NCBI GenBank assembly: GCA_023435925.1
Contig: JAEZLF010000125.1
Span: 1 to 56,079 of the forward strand
Direction of reading: 5' to 3'
Origin: Bacillota bacterium
GTDB lineage: Bacteria; Bacillota; Clostridia; Acetivibrionales; DTU013
Length of the DNA stretch: 56,079 bases
Below are positions 25,679 through 33,144 of the stretch, one piece after another. The notes below the pieces were generated by a model. That model was not told where the DNA came from, searched no databases, and saw only the letters and a list, made by a program, of their open reading frames with translations. A program made the position numbers and the translations under genes. The first letter of the stretch is position 1. Every line of letters starts with the position of its first letter.

Positions 25679-25764
25679 AGCCAGGATGCATGGGCGAGCA
25701 ATGAAGCGAAGCGGAATGACCAGCCAGGATGCATGGGCGAGCAATGAAGCGAAGAGGAATGACC
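25679..25764. repeat. 43-bp tandem repeat, two units, related to the palindromic elements
   Basis: Units at 25679-25721 and 25722-25764 differ at a single base. Each contains GGATGCATGGGCGAGCA, the exact reverse complement of TGCTCGCCCATGCATCC in copy A at 21535-21551, and GACCAGCC, the reverse complement of the GGCTGGTC that precedes it there. The unit is therefore an inverted copy of the GC-rich module without the AT-rich palindrome. Confidence 0.85.
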
Positions 25765-25778
25765 AGCCCCTTTCGTGA

Positions 25779-25807
25779 GCACATGTCGGATTCATTCCGT
25801 CATGTGC
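25779..25807. other. Hairpin just upstream of the spoVA-type operon
   Basis: GCACATG-T-CGGA pairs with TCCG-T-CATGTGC around a short loop, 32 bases before the first start codon. It could be a terminator-less leader structure, or the end of the repeat zone. No clear sigma-G promoter could be called by eye between it and the gene. Confidence 0.45.
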
Positions 25808-25838
25808 GTTAACTTAAATTGAAATGGAGGCGCATTTT

Positions 25839-26045
25839 ATGACTGTTGCATCACAAGTAAAGCAAACACTGGCATCACTGAAAGGAAGTCATGCTACATT
25901 GGAGATATATGGAGCTCAGACAATGGACGAAGAGGCCAGAAATGCCTACAATGAAACGCTGAAAATAACCGAAGACATCATCAACGATCTTGAAATGAGG
26001 TTACAGACACTGGAAAACCAGGAACCTCAATATAAAGGAAATTGA
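25839..26045 (+). CDS. DUF1657 protein, first gene of spoVA2mob-like operon
   Basis: 68 residues, predicted to be mostly helical, ending in the family's EPQYKGN tail (QEPQY is shared with the second copy at 28888). DUF1657 proteins are found almost only in spore formers, next to spoVA-type genes; their molecular job is unknown. The ATG at 25839 has GGAGG 8 bases upstream; an upstream ATG at 25824 would put that site inside the gene. The equal length of the two DUF1657 copies supports the start. The gene is followed by the YetF-like gene after 66 bases. Confidence 0.88.
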   Translation: MTVASQVKQTLASLKGSHATLEIYGAQTMDEEARNAYNETLKITEDIINDLEMRLQTLENQEPQYKGN

Positions 26046-26111
26046 TTCGCCGGATGTATGATCAGATAGTATAATTCAATATCTATTTAAAAGGATAAAA
26101 GGAAATTCGTT

Positions 26112-26972
26112 ATGCAGATTTGGGCAATGATTCTTTTGCGATCGATAGCATTATTCATACTTGTCCTGTTTCTTGTAAGAGTGATGGGCAAGAGAAATAT
26201 AACTCATGTACCGTTGTACCGATATGTCAGCTACCAAGTTTTGGCGACCATTGCGGCATTGATTTCTGTCAATATCATCACGAATCCGGTAACCGGCCTG
26301 CTGGCGCTGGGTGTATGGTTTTTCCTTCCGATTCTTGTGGACTACCTGTCATTAAAAAGCAAACGGATCCATGATCTCATCCACGGAAAGGAAACTGTTC
26401 TAATAAAGCACGGAAGGATTATGGAGGAAAACCTCATAAAAACCCGGTATACGGGAGAAGAGCTATTACGTGAGCTTCGCAATAAAAATATATTCAGTAT
26501 GGCGGATGTTGAGTTTGCCGTTATGGAAGCCACCGGAGAAATCAATGCTTTTTTGAAATCCGACAGAAAACCTGTAACAGCACACGATTTAGGAATTAAG
26601 ACCGCTCCGCAGACAGAACCTCAGACAGTCATACTGGATGGCAATATCCTATATGAACCTTTGGCTTCATTAGGATTGAACAGGGAATGGATCATGAAGC
26701 AGGTGGAAAATGCAGGCGTTTCCCTTGACAATATCTTTCTGGGTCAGGTAGATTCCTCAGGTGATTTGTACCTGGATTTTTTCGACGACTCTGTGGAATC
26801 GCCGCAGCCCAAAACAAAGGAACTGCTATATGCCAATCTTGAGAAATGTCAGTCTGATTTCATGCGATATGCGCTGGAGACAGAGGATGAAATTGCGAAG
26901 GCCATGTACAGTAAAAACGCAGAAAAACTCGGCCGGCTGATAAAACAGCTAACGCCGTATTTATTGCGTTAA
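26112..26972 (+). CDS. YetF-like membrane protein (DUF421 with C-terminal extension)
   Basis: 286 residues. Three membrane segments lie in the first 85 residues (8-25, 40-57, 62-80), followed by the DUF421 soluble domain with VMGKRNITHVPLYRYV, VLIKHGRIMEENL and the ADVEFAVMEATGEINAFL stretch. The last 60 residues are a helical extension. In the Bacillus spoVA2mob operon a YetF/DUF421 protein takes the same position and contributes to spore heat resistance, probably in the inner spore membrane. The start has AAAAGGA about 9-14 bases upstream. The gap to spoVAC is 20 bases, which indicates co-transcription. Confidence 0.9.
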   Translation: MQIWAMILLRSIALFILVLFLVRVMGKRNITHVPLYRYVSYQVLATIAALISVNIITNPVTGLLALGVWFFLPILVDYLSLKSKRIHDLIHGKETVLIKHGRIMEENLIKTRYTGEELLRELRNKNIFSMADVEFAVMEATGEINAFLKSDRKPVTAHDLGIKTAPQTEPQTVILDGNILYEPLASLGLNREWIMKQVENAGVSLDNIFLGQVDSSGDLYLDFFDDSVESPQPKTKELLYANLEKCQSDFMRYALETEDEIAKAMYSKNAEKLGRLIKQLTPYLLR

Positions 26973-26992
26973 TGAAATGGAGGGTGTAATGA

Positions 26993-27472
26993 ATGTCAAG
27001 TAAAAAAAGAAAGAAGCTCACTCCGACACAGCAGCAATATCAGGACTTTGCGAAGGCAAGAGAGCCTAAGATACCGGTTTTGAGCAATTGTCTCAAAGCA
27101 TTTCTGGTTGGAGGGATCATTTGCACAATTGGACAGGGACTGAACCGGGTATTTATCACCTTTTTTAAATTTACAGAGGAAACAGCAGGAAATCCTACTG
27201 TTGCAGCATTAATATTTACTTCTGTTCTATTAACCAGTCTGGGGGTCTATGACCATATTGCACAATGGGCTGGCGCAGGAACAGCTGTACCGGTCACCGG
27301 CTTTGCAAATACCATTGCATCGGCAGCACTGGAACATAAAAGTGAGGGGTATGTACTGGGGGTGGGCGGAAACATGTTCAAAATTGCCGGACCGGTCATC
27401 GTGTTTGGAGTTTTTTCCGCTTTTATTGTTGCCATTGTGAGTGTCGTAATAAAAATGTTGGGTGGGATATAA
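26993..27472 (+). CDS. spoVAC: Stage V sporulation protein AC
   Basis: 159 residues. After a basic N-terminus (SSKKRKKLTPTQQQYQDF) there are about four membrane segments with the SpoVAC hallmark FLVGGIICTIGQGLN. SpoVAC forms a mechanosensitive channel in the inner spore membrane that works in dipicolinic acid uptake and release. The ATG at 26993 follows GGAGGGTG by about 9 bases. The stop abuts the spoVAD start with no gap, so the two are translationally linked. This copy belongs to the DUF1657/YetF-associated type; a second, housekeeping spoVA operon would be expected elsewhere in the genome. Confidence 0.94.
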   Translation: MSSKKRKKLTPTQQQYQDFAKAREPKIPVLSNCLKAFLVGGIICTIGQGLNRVFITFFKFTEETAGNPTVAALIFTSVLLTSLGVYDHIAQWAGAGTAVPVTGFANTIASAALEHKSEGYVLGVGGNMFKIAGPVIVFGVFSAFIVAIVSVVIKMLGGI

Positions 27473-28477
27473 ATGATCGTCGGTCATCAAAGCTGGGTTT
27501 TTGAATCAAAGCCGGTCATTATCGGATCTGCTGCAGTTGGAGGTCCTTTCGAGGCACAGGGAGCTTTAGCTGAAGATTTTGATTTGCTCCATGATGATCT
27601 GTGGCTTGGACAGGATAGCTTTGAAAAAGCGGAGAAAAAATTGCAGGAGCAGGCTTGCGAAACAGCCATCAAGAAGGCGGGGCTAAAGAAAGAGGATATA
27701 CAGTTTTTCTTAAGTGGTGATTTGATTAATCAAATTGTGCCCAGCAGCTTTACAGCACGTACTCTGGGGGTTCCTTTCCTGGGCATTTACGGGGCATGCT
27801 CCAGCTCCATGGAGGGACTGGCCATAGCATCCATGATGGTTGACAGTGAATTTGCCATGAACGTACTTGTGGGCACATCAAGCCACAATGCCGCCTCAGA
27901 AAAGCAGTACCGGTATCCGACAGAGTATGGAGCGCAAAAGCCTCCCACCGCCCAATGGACTGTAACTGGAGCCGGTGCCGCAGTTGTCGCCCGGCAGGGC
28001 GAGGGACCGGTTGTAACGGCCGCCACAATAGGGCGTGTAGTGGATATGGGAGTCACCAACCCGTTCAATATGGGAGCGGCGATGGCTCCGGCGGCGGTAG
28101 ACACACTGGAAAGTCATTTCAGGGATCTGGGTGTCAGTGAAGCGGATTATGATCTGATTGCAACGGGAGATCTGGCAAGCGTCGGACATAAAATTGCGGA
28201 TGATTTACTAAAAAAGCACGGTATAGAGATTCCGTCAGAAAAGTTTACCGACTGTGGAATGATGATTTACCGACAGGATCAGCCTGTATTGGCAGGAGCA
28301 AGCGGCTGTGCCTGTGCTGCAACGACAACTTACGGACATTTTCTGAACAGGATGAGAAGAGGCGAATTGAAAAAGATTCTGGTTATTGCAACAGGTGCGC
28401 TTCTTTCTCCGATGTCCTACCAACAGAAGGAGAGTATTCCGTGCGTTGCCCATGCAGTCTCAATAGAAATGGTATAA
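27473..28477 (+). CDS. spoVAD: Stage V sporulation protein AD
   Basis: 334 residues, the family norm. SpoVAD is a thiolase-fold protein of the SpoVA complex that binds Ca-dipicolinate and lies on the inner spore membrane. The N-terminus (VGHQSWVFESKPVIIGSAA), the GACSSSMEGLAIASM region near 105-120 and the GASGCACAATTTYGHFLN region near 275-290 are characteristic. The ATG at 27473 is the base after the spoVAC stop; GGGTGGG serves as the ribosome site inside spoVAC. The thiolase catalytic chemistry is not expected to be used. Confidence 0.95.
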   Translation: MIVGHQSWVFESKPVIIGSAAVGGPFEAQGALAEDFDLLHDDLWLGQDSFEKAEKKLQEQACETAIKKAGLKKEDIQFFLSGDLINQIVPSSFTARTLGVPFLGIYGACSSSMEGLAIASMMVDSEFAMNVLVGTSSHNAASEKQYRYPTEYGAQKPPTAQWTVTGAGAAVVARQGEGPVVTAATIGRVVDMGVTNPFNMGAAMAPAAVDTLESHFRDLGVSEADYDLIATGDLASVGHKIADDLLKKHGIEIPSEKFTDCGMMIYRQDQPVLAGASGCACAATTTYGHFLNRMRRGELKKILVIATGALLSPMSYQQKESIPCVAHAVSIEMV

Positions 28478-28486
28478 AGGAGAGTA

Positions 28487-28846
28487 TTGGTTTTGGAAAA
28501 GTTTATCTGGGCTTTTGTGGTCGGTGGCGCGATTTGTGTGATCGGACAGCTGCTGATGGATGTATTGAAGCTGACACCCGCCCACACTATGTGCACGTTG
28601 GTTGTTGCAGGGGCTATTCTAGGCGGTTTTGGACTGTATGAGCCTTTGGTAAAGTTTGCCGGTGCGGGAGCATCTGTTCCGATCAGCAGCTTTGGTAACC
28701 AGCTGGTAAAGGGCGCATTGCAGGAAGCAGAGCAAACAGGACTCATAGGAGTGCTGGCCGGTATTTTTAAAATCACCAGCTCAGGAATTTCATCAGCAAT
28801 TATTTTTGGATTTTTAGCCTCGTTGTTTTTTCGTCCCAAAGGCTGA
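28487..28846 (+). CDS. spoVAE: Stage V sporulation protein AE (SpoVAEb type)
   Basis: 119 residues with three to four membrane segments and the shared SpoVAC/AE motif FVVGGAICVIGQLLMD near residue 8-23, followed by KFAGAGASVPISSFGNQLVKG, where AGAGxxVPIxxFGN is typical. It completes the membrane part of the dipicolinic acid channel complex. The start is a TTG; both 28487 and 28493 are possible around the AAAGGAGAG site, and homologues that begin MEKF- or MDYL-like favour 28493 slightly. It starts 9 bases after spoVAD. Confidence 0.93.
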   Translation: MVLEKFIWAFVVGGAICVIGQLLMDVLKLTPAHTMCTLVVAGAILGGFGLYEPLVKFAGAGASVPISSFGNQLVKGALQEAEQTGLIGVLAGIFKITSSGISSAIIFGFLASLFFRPKG

Positions 28847-28887
28847 GAAACTCATGCCCCCATTGGAAATTGAAGGGAGGTGACATG

Positions 28888-29094
28888 ATGACGATAGCAA
28901 CTCAAATGCAGCAGGCGATTGCCACAGTGCAAAGTGCTGCAGCAACCATGAAGACATTTGCACTGGAAACAGACGATCAGGAAGCAAAACAAACGTTTCA
29001 GCAGCTGGCTCAGACTTTTGATGATTCCCTTAAAAAACTGCAGGGAAGGCAGAAGTACATTGAAAAGGAGGAGCCTCAATACAGAAATCAGTAA
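28888..29094 (+). CDS. DUF1657 protein, last gene of spoVA2mob-like operon
   Basis: 68 residues, same length as the copy at 25839 and related along its length (MTIATQMQQAIATVQSA against MTVASQVKQTLASLKGS; both end EEPQY or QEPQY). It is predicted helical and has no cysteine. I chose the ATG at 28888; an ATG one codon earlier and a TTG at 28870 are in frame, but the latter would include the GGGAGGTGA ribosome site. It closes the operon before a strong terminator. Its function is unknown; both copies flanking the channel genes suggests an accessory role in the same complex. Confidence 0.88.
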   Translation: MTIATQMQQAIATVQSAAATMKTFALETDDQEAKQTFQQLAQTFDDSLKKLQGRQKYIEKEEPQYRNQ

Positions 29095-29118
29095 GTCTAC
29101 ATTCAAATCATGAAAAAT

Positions 29119-29149
29119 AAAAAAAAGCGGTTGCAAAACCGCCTTTTTT
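29119..29149 (+). terminator. Terminator of the spoVA2mob-like operon
   Basis: A-rich run, stem GCGGTT with loop GCAA and AACCGC, then C and six T. It lies 25 bases after the second DUF1657 stop. Confidence 0.92.
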
Positions 29150-29194
29150 CTTGTGCTTAGCCGGAAAGCCGGCCACACTAACCGAATATGCTGA

Positions 29195-29332
29195 TCAGCA
29201 TTTACCTTTACAGCCACAACCGATTGGGCTGATAAAGATCGGGAATATGCAGATTATCAGGATAATGATAATGATAATCCAAATAAAGCTGCCCCCGCAA
29301 AATAAACCTCTGTCTTCATTATCTTCTGCCAT
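29195..29332 (-). CDS. Tiny membrane protein with Cys-rich C-terminus (45 residues)
   Basis: An acidic N-terminus (MAEDNEDRG) leads into LFCGGSFIW, a single strongly hydrophobic membrane segment made largely of Ile, and a C-terminal tail GCGCKGKC with four cysteines in eight residues. The ATG has GGAG 8 bases upstream on the minus strand. Evidence that it is real: the good ribosome site, the sharp domain pattern, and a related neighbour at 29408-29533 with the same plan (acidic start, GG, membrane segment, Cys-x3/x2-K-Cys end). I do not recognise the family; short YjcZ-like spore proteins are a possible comparison. It lies beside the spore operon, convergent with it. Confidence 0.6.
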   Translation of the reverse strand: MAEDNEDRGLFCGGSFIWIIIIIILIICIFPIFISPIGCGCKGKC

Positions 29333-29407
29333 GCGAATCACTCCATTTGCTTACATTTTAACAGGCTCCGAATGATTTTGCGTAAGTATTTATCTGTGTG
29401 ACTTTAA

Positions 29408-29533
29408 TTAGCATTTATCTACGCCGCAATGTCCAAAGCCTGTAAACAGGCAGAGGAATACCAGGATAAAGAATAGTATTGCACAGTTTCCTTGGAAGAT
29501 ACCGCCTAAAAATCCGCCTCTTTCATCTGACAT
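29408..29533 (-). CDS. Tiny membrane protein with Cys-containing C-terminus (41 residues)
   Basis: It begins MSDERGGFLGGIFQGN, has one membrane segment rich in Phe, Ile and Leu, and ends GFGHCGVDKC. AAAGGTGGG lies 8 bases before the ATG on the minus strand, a strong ribosome site. It lies 75 bases upstream of the related 45-residue gene in the same orientation, so the pair may be one transcript. Shared features with that gene are the charged N-terminus with D/E-R-G, a Gly-Gly turn before the membrane segment, and a terminal Lys-Cys. The family is unknown. Position next to the spore operon hints at a sporulation role, which is inference. Confidence 0.65.
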   Translation of the reverse strand: MSDERGGFLGGIFQGNCAILFFILVFLCLFTGFGHCGVDKC

Positions 29534-29662
29534 TTATAATCCCACCTTTCATAATCATCATATTCAACTTATGTAAATAGGTTACAAAGAATATAGCAAT
29601 ATTTACAAAAAAATGAGGGTCAGATATAATGATCTTAATTAAGCATATTCAGGAGGAGCCAT

Positions 29663-31852
29663 ATGAAAAGAAATCCCGATAGTTTAGGCTCTTTTACTTT
29701 GCCCGGTGAAGCAGGCTATGAGGAATTGACACTTCATCTTGCACAAAAGTGGGGGGCGGATGTTATAAGAGATAGCGACGGAACCCAATTATCCGACAAG
29801 ATTGTTGAGAGCGAATATGATATTTATTCCACTCTTTGTGTTGTAAGAGCGGATAACGCCTGGGCAAAGGCCAACATGGACAAGCTGCAGCAGAATTATC
29901 TGATGAGCTTTCCTGTAACGGCGAAGGAAAGCACCGTAACGATAGATCTGCTGAAAGGCTATTTCAAAGAACAGTTTGTAATTAATTCTAAGGATGACGC
30001 AAAGCAATGGTGGCAGGTATTTGACAGAACGGCCGGACATGAGGTTCCGAAGGCAAACTGGAGCTTTAATGCCGCAAAAGGCACTGTTGAGATAAAGAAT
30101 GCGGTAAAATGGCACAAGTATACGGTGAATTTTCTTGTTGTTAGGATTTGGGAAGAGATTTCCATGTATAATCATATTACCAATAATTGGGGTGACAAGG
30201 AGCACCTGATGTCTGTGGAACCCATGTATCCCGAGACTCAGGCGCATATACTGGAGTTTTTGGAAAAATGGCTTAAGGAGCATCCTGATACGAATGTAGT
30301 CCGCTTTACCTCGATGTTCTACAACTTTTGCTGGCTATGGGGTGATGACCCGAATTTGCGGTATATTTACTCGGATTGGGCTTCTTATGATTTTACTGTA
30401 AATCCTTATTCGCTTAGCGCATTTGAAAAGGTAAAGGGCTATTCTATGACGTCTGAGGATTTTGTCAATGGCGGTTTATATAATTCGACGCATAATGTAC
30501 CTACACAAAAGTACAGGGATTGGATGGATTTTATCATTGATTTTGTTGTAGAGTTCGGCAGAAAGTGTATTGATCTTGTACATAAGTATGGTAAAAAAGC
30601 CTATGTGTTTTATGATGATCATTGGATCGGAGTAGAGCCCCAGGGACACCGATTTGCTGAATTGGGCTTTGACGGGATCATCAAATGCGTGTTTAATGCT
30701 TTTGAAGCAAGGCTGTGTGCTGCGGTAAAAGGGGCCAAAACCCACGAACTGAGGCTGCATCCTTATCTTTTTCCGACAGGGCTCACAGGGGAACCTACAT
30801 TTAAGCCAGGGGGGAATCCCAAGCTGGATGCCCAGAGATTCTGGGTTTGTGTCAGGAGAGCACTCCTGCGGCAGTCCGTTGATCGAATCGGACTGGGTGG
30901 ATACCTGCATTTGGTTGAAGATTTTCCGGACTTTATGGATTATATCGAAGAGGTGGCCGATGAATTCCGAATGTTGAAGTCTTTTCACTCAAATGGCACT
31001 CCTTATACAGCTCCCTGCAAGGTTGCGGTGCTTACTGCCTGGGGAAGCCTTCGGACATGGAGCTGTAGCGGTCATATGCATGAGCATCCCGAACTTGAGC
31101 TGATCAGGGTATTGGAGGCTCTGGCCGGATTACCTGTGGATGTAGAATTTATCAGCTTTGAGGATATTGTTGAAAAAGGCATTTCTGATGATATCAGAGT
31201 GATTATAAATGCAGGCAGACTGGACAGTGCATGGTGCGGTGGAGACAAATGGAATAATCCACAGGTAATCGAAAAAATGACCGGATGGGTAGCACAAGGC
31301 GGCGGATTTATCGGTATCGGTGAGCCCTCTGCTTCCAAGGGTGGTTACGGGTATTTTAAAATGTCTTCTGTACTTGGCGTTGACAGGGAGACCGGGTTGT
31401 CCATCTGTAAATCAAAATATGCATTCACAGCGGATAGCAGGCATTTTATTACTGAAGAGTTGAACGTGCAACCCGATTTTGATAAGGATATTGATAATTT
31501 ATTTGTTATTGATGGTGGCACAAAGGTCCTTTTTGAAAAGAATGGTTCGCCGGTTGCTGCGGTCCGTGATTTTGAAGATGGAAGAAGCGTTTATTTCTCC
31601 GGTTTCAAATTCACCCCGGACAATGTTAGAATGCTTAGCAGAGCAATTTTCTGGGCTGCGAGAGAAGAAGAGCGCTTCTTGGTCTGGAACAGCAGTAATG
31701 TATTAACTGATTGCGCATATTATCCGGGTGATAACAAGCTGGTGGTTATTAATAACACCGGGTTGCCTCAAGAAACAATGGTATCTGATCCGGATAAAAA
31801 GGAAATACAGGTTTCGCTGGAGCCCTTCGGAATTAAAGTGTTGGAAATGTAA
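29663..31852 (+). CDS. GH112 beta-galactosyl-1,3-N-acetylhexosamine (or related) phosphorylase
   Basis: 729 residues, the GH112 norm. These cytoplasmic enzymes split beta-galactosides with phosphate and release galactose 1-phosphate. GH112 signature regions are the catalytic acid in YVFYDDHWIGVEPQG near 320, RFTSMFYNFCWLWGDD near 215-230, ALLRQSVDRIGLGGYLHLV near 415-433, and the C-terminal amidotransferase-like domain with GWVAQGGGFIGIGEPSAS. Substrates in the family are galacto-N-biose, lacto-N-biose or galactosyl-rhamnose; I cannot choose between them by eye. The ATG has AGGAGG 7 bases upstream. No transporter or galactose 1-phosphate genes adjoin it. The start overlaps nothing and the gene stands alone. 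Confidence 0.92.
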   Translation: MKRNPDSLGSFTLPGEAGYEELTLHLAQKWGADVIRDSDGTQLSDKIVESEYDIYSTLCVVRADNAWAKANMDKLQQNYLMSFPVTAKESTVTIDLLKGYFKEQFVINSKDDAKQWWQVFDRTAGHEVPKANWSFNAAKGTVEIKNAVKWHKYTVNFLVVRIWEEISMYNHITNNWGDKEHLMSVEPMYPETQAHILEFLEKWLKEHPDTNVVRFTSMFYNFCWLWGDDPNLRYIYSDWASYDFTVNPYSLSAFEKVKGYSMTSEDFVNGGLYNSTHNVPTQKYRDWMDFIIDFVVEFGRKCIDLVHKYGKKAYVFYDDHWIGVEPQGHRFAELGFDGIIKCVFNAFEARLCAAVKGAKTHELRLHPYLFPTGLTGEPTFKPGGNPKLDAQRFWVCVRRALLRQSVDRIGLGGYLHLVEDFPDFMDYIEEVADEFRMLKSFHSNGTPYTAPCKVAVLTAWGSLRTWSCSGHMHEHPELELIRVLEALAGLPVDVEFISFEDIVEKGISDDIRVIINAGRLDSAWCGGDKWNNPQVIEKMTGWVAQGGGFIGIGEPSASKGGYGYFKMSSVLGVDRETGLSICKSKYAFTADSRHFITEELNVQPDFDKDIDNLFVIDGGTKVLFEKNGSPVAAVRDFEDGRSVYFSGFKFTPDNVRMLSRAIFWAAREEERFLVWNSSNVLTDCAYYPGDNKLVVINNTGLPQETMVSDPDKKEIQVSLEPFGIKVLEM

Positions 31853-31871
31853 CACTGTAACAAAAAATGTC

Positions 31872-31921
31872 ACCCGCCTCTATCGGCTCTTTTGCTAAAG
31901 CAAAAAGCCTTGTTGGCGGGT
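31872..31921 (+). terminator. Two-part hairpin after the GH112 gene
   Basis: Outer stem ACCCGCC / GGCGGGT and inner stem GGCTCTTTTGCT / AGCAAAAAGCC with a 2-base loop. No T run follows, so termination is likely but not certain; it lies 20 bases past the stop. Confidence 0.55.
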
Positions 31922-31953
31922 AATGAATCCGTTTTCAAGCGGTGAACACATTA

Positions 31954-31984
31954 GAAAGGAAGCGGGGATGTCCCTGCTTCCTTC
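31954..31984 (-). terminator. Hairpin downstream of pspC-like gene
   Basis: Read on the minus strand, GGAAGCAGGGA pairs with TCCCCGCTTCC and is followed by TTTCT. It lies 10 bases past the pspC-like stop. Confidence 0.6.
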
Positions 31985-31993
31985 ACTGTCCTA

Positions 31994-32200
31994 TTACCAA
32001 TCGTTGTTTTTGCAGCGGCTTTCTCTTGGTATGACAAGCCATGCTATGAAATACGCCAATAATCCGATTCCCTCGAGGAAAATCGAAAGAAACCATAAAA
32101 GCCTTACAATAGTCGGATCTATACCGAGATATTCACCGATTCCTCCGCAAACGCCACCAATCTTCTTATTTGTATCCGACAGAAAAATTCTTCTATGCAT
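31994..32200 (-). CDS. PspC-domain membrane protein
   Basis: 68 residues. RRIFLSDTNKKIGGVCGGIG is the standard PspC N-terminus, followed by one or two hydrophobic segments (IVRLLWFLSIFLEGIGLLAYFI begins in the middle) and a basic tail. PspC proteins sense or relieve membrane stress; small single-domain forms are common in Bacillota. I chose the ATG at 32200 (AGAGGGG 9 bases upstream); an ATG at 32206 is closer to the site but is less like homologues, which start MHKR- or MKRL-like. No pspA gene is adjacent. It lies downstream of the PHP gene on the same strand. Confidence 0.88.
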   Translation of the reverse strand: MHRRIFLSDTNKKIGGVCGGIGEYLGIDPTIVRLLWFLSIFLEGIGLLAYFIAWLVIPRESRCKNNDW

Positions 32201-32292
32201 TATCATACACCCCTCTTAATTTTTAAATGTTGTTTTCGTTTACAATAAATAATACGAAGGAGTGTGTTCGGTGTCTGATAATTGTGATGCGG

Positions 32293-32370
32293 TCAGCGTC
32301 TATGTATAATCCATAATGTAGTCAGGTTTTATGATCCTTGATGCAATCAGGTTCTTTTATAATCCTTGAT
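32293..32370 (-). repeat. Degenerate 25-29 bp tandem repeat spanning the PHP gene stop codon
   Basis: On the minus strand the last 24 coding bases of the PHP gene, ending ACCTGA, are followed by a copy 25 bases on with 21 of 24 positions the same, then a more diverged third copy ending GCTGA. In the plus direction the copies begin TCAG at 32293, 32322 and 32347. Confidence 0.75.
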
Positions 32371-33018
32371 CCGGCCCTGCAAAAAGACGTCTGTAAAATG
32401 ATCCGGATGTAATTTTTCAGCAACCATGATTCCGCCTCTTGCAGCATCCTGTGGTTGATGAAAATCTGAGCCGGACAGCATTTTCAAACTGTTTTCTGTA
32501 GCGAAATGCATGGCCAGATGATTGGAGGAGTCGTGTCTGGGATTTCCATTATAAACCTCAACACCGTCAATAAGAGACGGTGGGGCAGGAACCATACGAG
32601 GCCTGAAGGGATGTGCCTGGATAATGTAGATCCCCATACCGGCAGTCAATTCTCTGAAGCCTTTCAAACCTAACCTGTATAGCTTCTTGTTTTCGCGGAG
32701 AAAGCTTTCATCAAAGCCATAAACCAGATAGTCATTAGCGTTTTCTGTAAAACGTATTTCCATACCGAGGAGAACCTCGAGGCCGAGCTTCTGACCTTCC
32801 GCCAGAGCATTTCTGTAACCGGCAAGGAAAAGATCGACTTTTCTATTCCAGCTGCTAAACGGATGCATGTCAAAGAATCCTTTGAAATAGTGATCGGTTA
32901 CCACAATGCCCGTATATCCTGCATCATGATAAATTTTTGCAGCTATTGCCGCAGCCACCTTGCCGCATTGGCTTGTTTCGCTTGTATGCAAATGAGTTTC
33001 ATATAAGTAACTGTCCAT
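32347..33018 (-). CDS. PHP-domain metal-dependent phosphoesterase
   Basis: 223 residues. The N-terminal YETHLHTSETSQCG holds the first PHP motif (HxH), VVTDHYF the second, and later His residues occur in IIQAHPFRP and in SGSDFHQ, giving the full set of metal ligands of the polymerase/histidinol phosphatase fold. It probably hydrolyses a small phosphate ester, as HisK or RNase AM-like relatives do; the substrate cannot be told. The ATG has CAGGTG 4 bases upstream. The final codons and the stop are the first unit of a repeat that runs into the 3' region (32293-32370). Confidence 0.88.
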   Translation of the reverse strand: MDSYLYETHLHTSETSQCGKVAAAIAAKIYHDAGYTGIVVTDHYFKGFFDMHPFSSWNRKVDLFLAGYRNALAEGQKLGLEVLLGMEIRFTENANDYLVYGFDESFLRENKKLYRLGLKGFRELTAGMGIYIIQAHPFRPRMVPAPPSLIDGVEVYNGNPRHDSSNHLAMHFATENSLKMLSGSDFHQPQDAARGGIMVAEKLHPDHFTDVFLQGRIKDYKRT

Positions 33019-33144
33019 AATACACCTGAATAATTTAAAGTATTTTTAACATTATAGCATAAAAATCGGAGTAATATATATTTATAGGGAATCGTTGCAA
33101 TAGAGATTTGTTGCAATATGTTTTTACGGAGGAAGTTGGAGAAA

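Noticed and set aside
25445..25795. A 116-codon open frame on the minus strand before the spore operon
   Set aside because: Its sequence is the translated 43-bp tandem repeat and hairpin, it has no good start signal, and the composition is not protein-like.
25839..29094. Tn1546-like transposon carrying the spore operon
   Set aside because: No transposase, resolvase or matching terminal inverted repeats were found on either side within the window.
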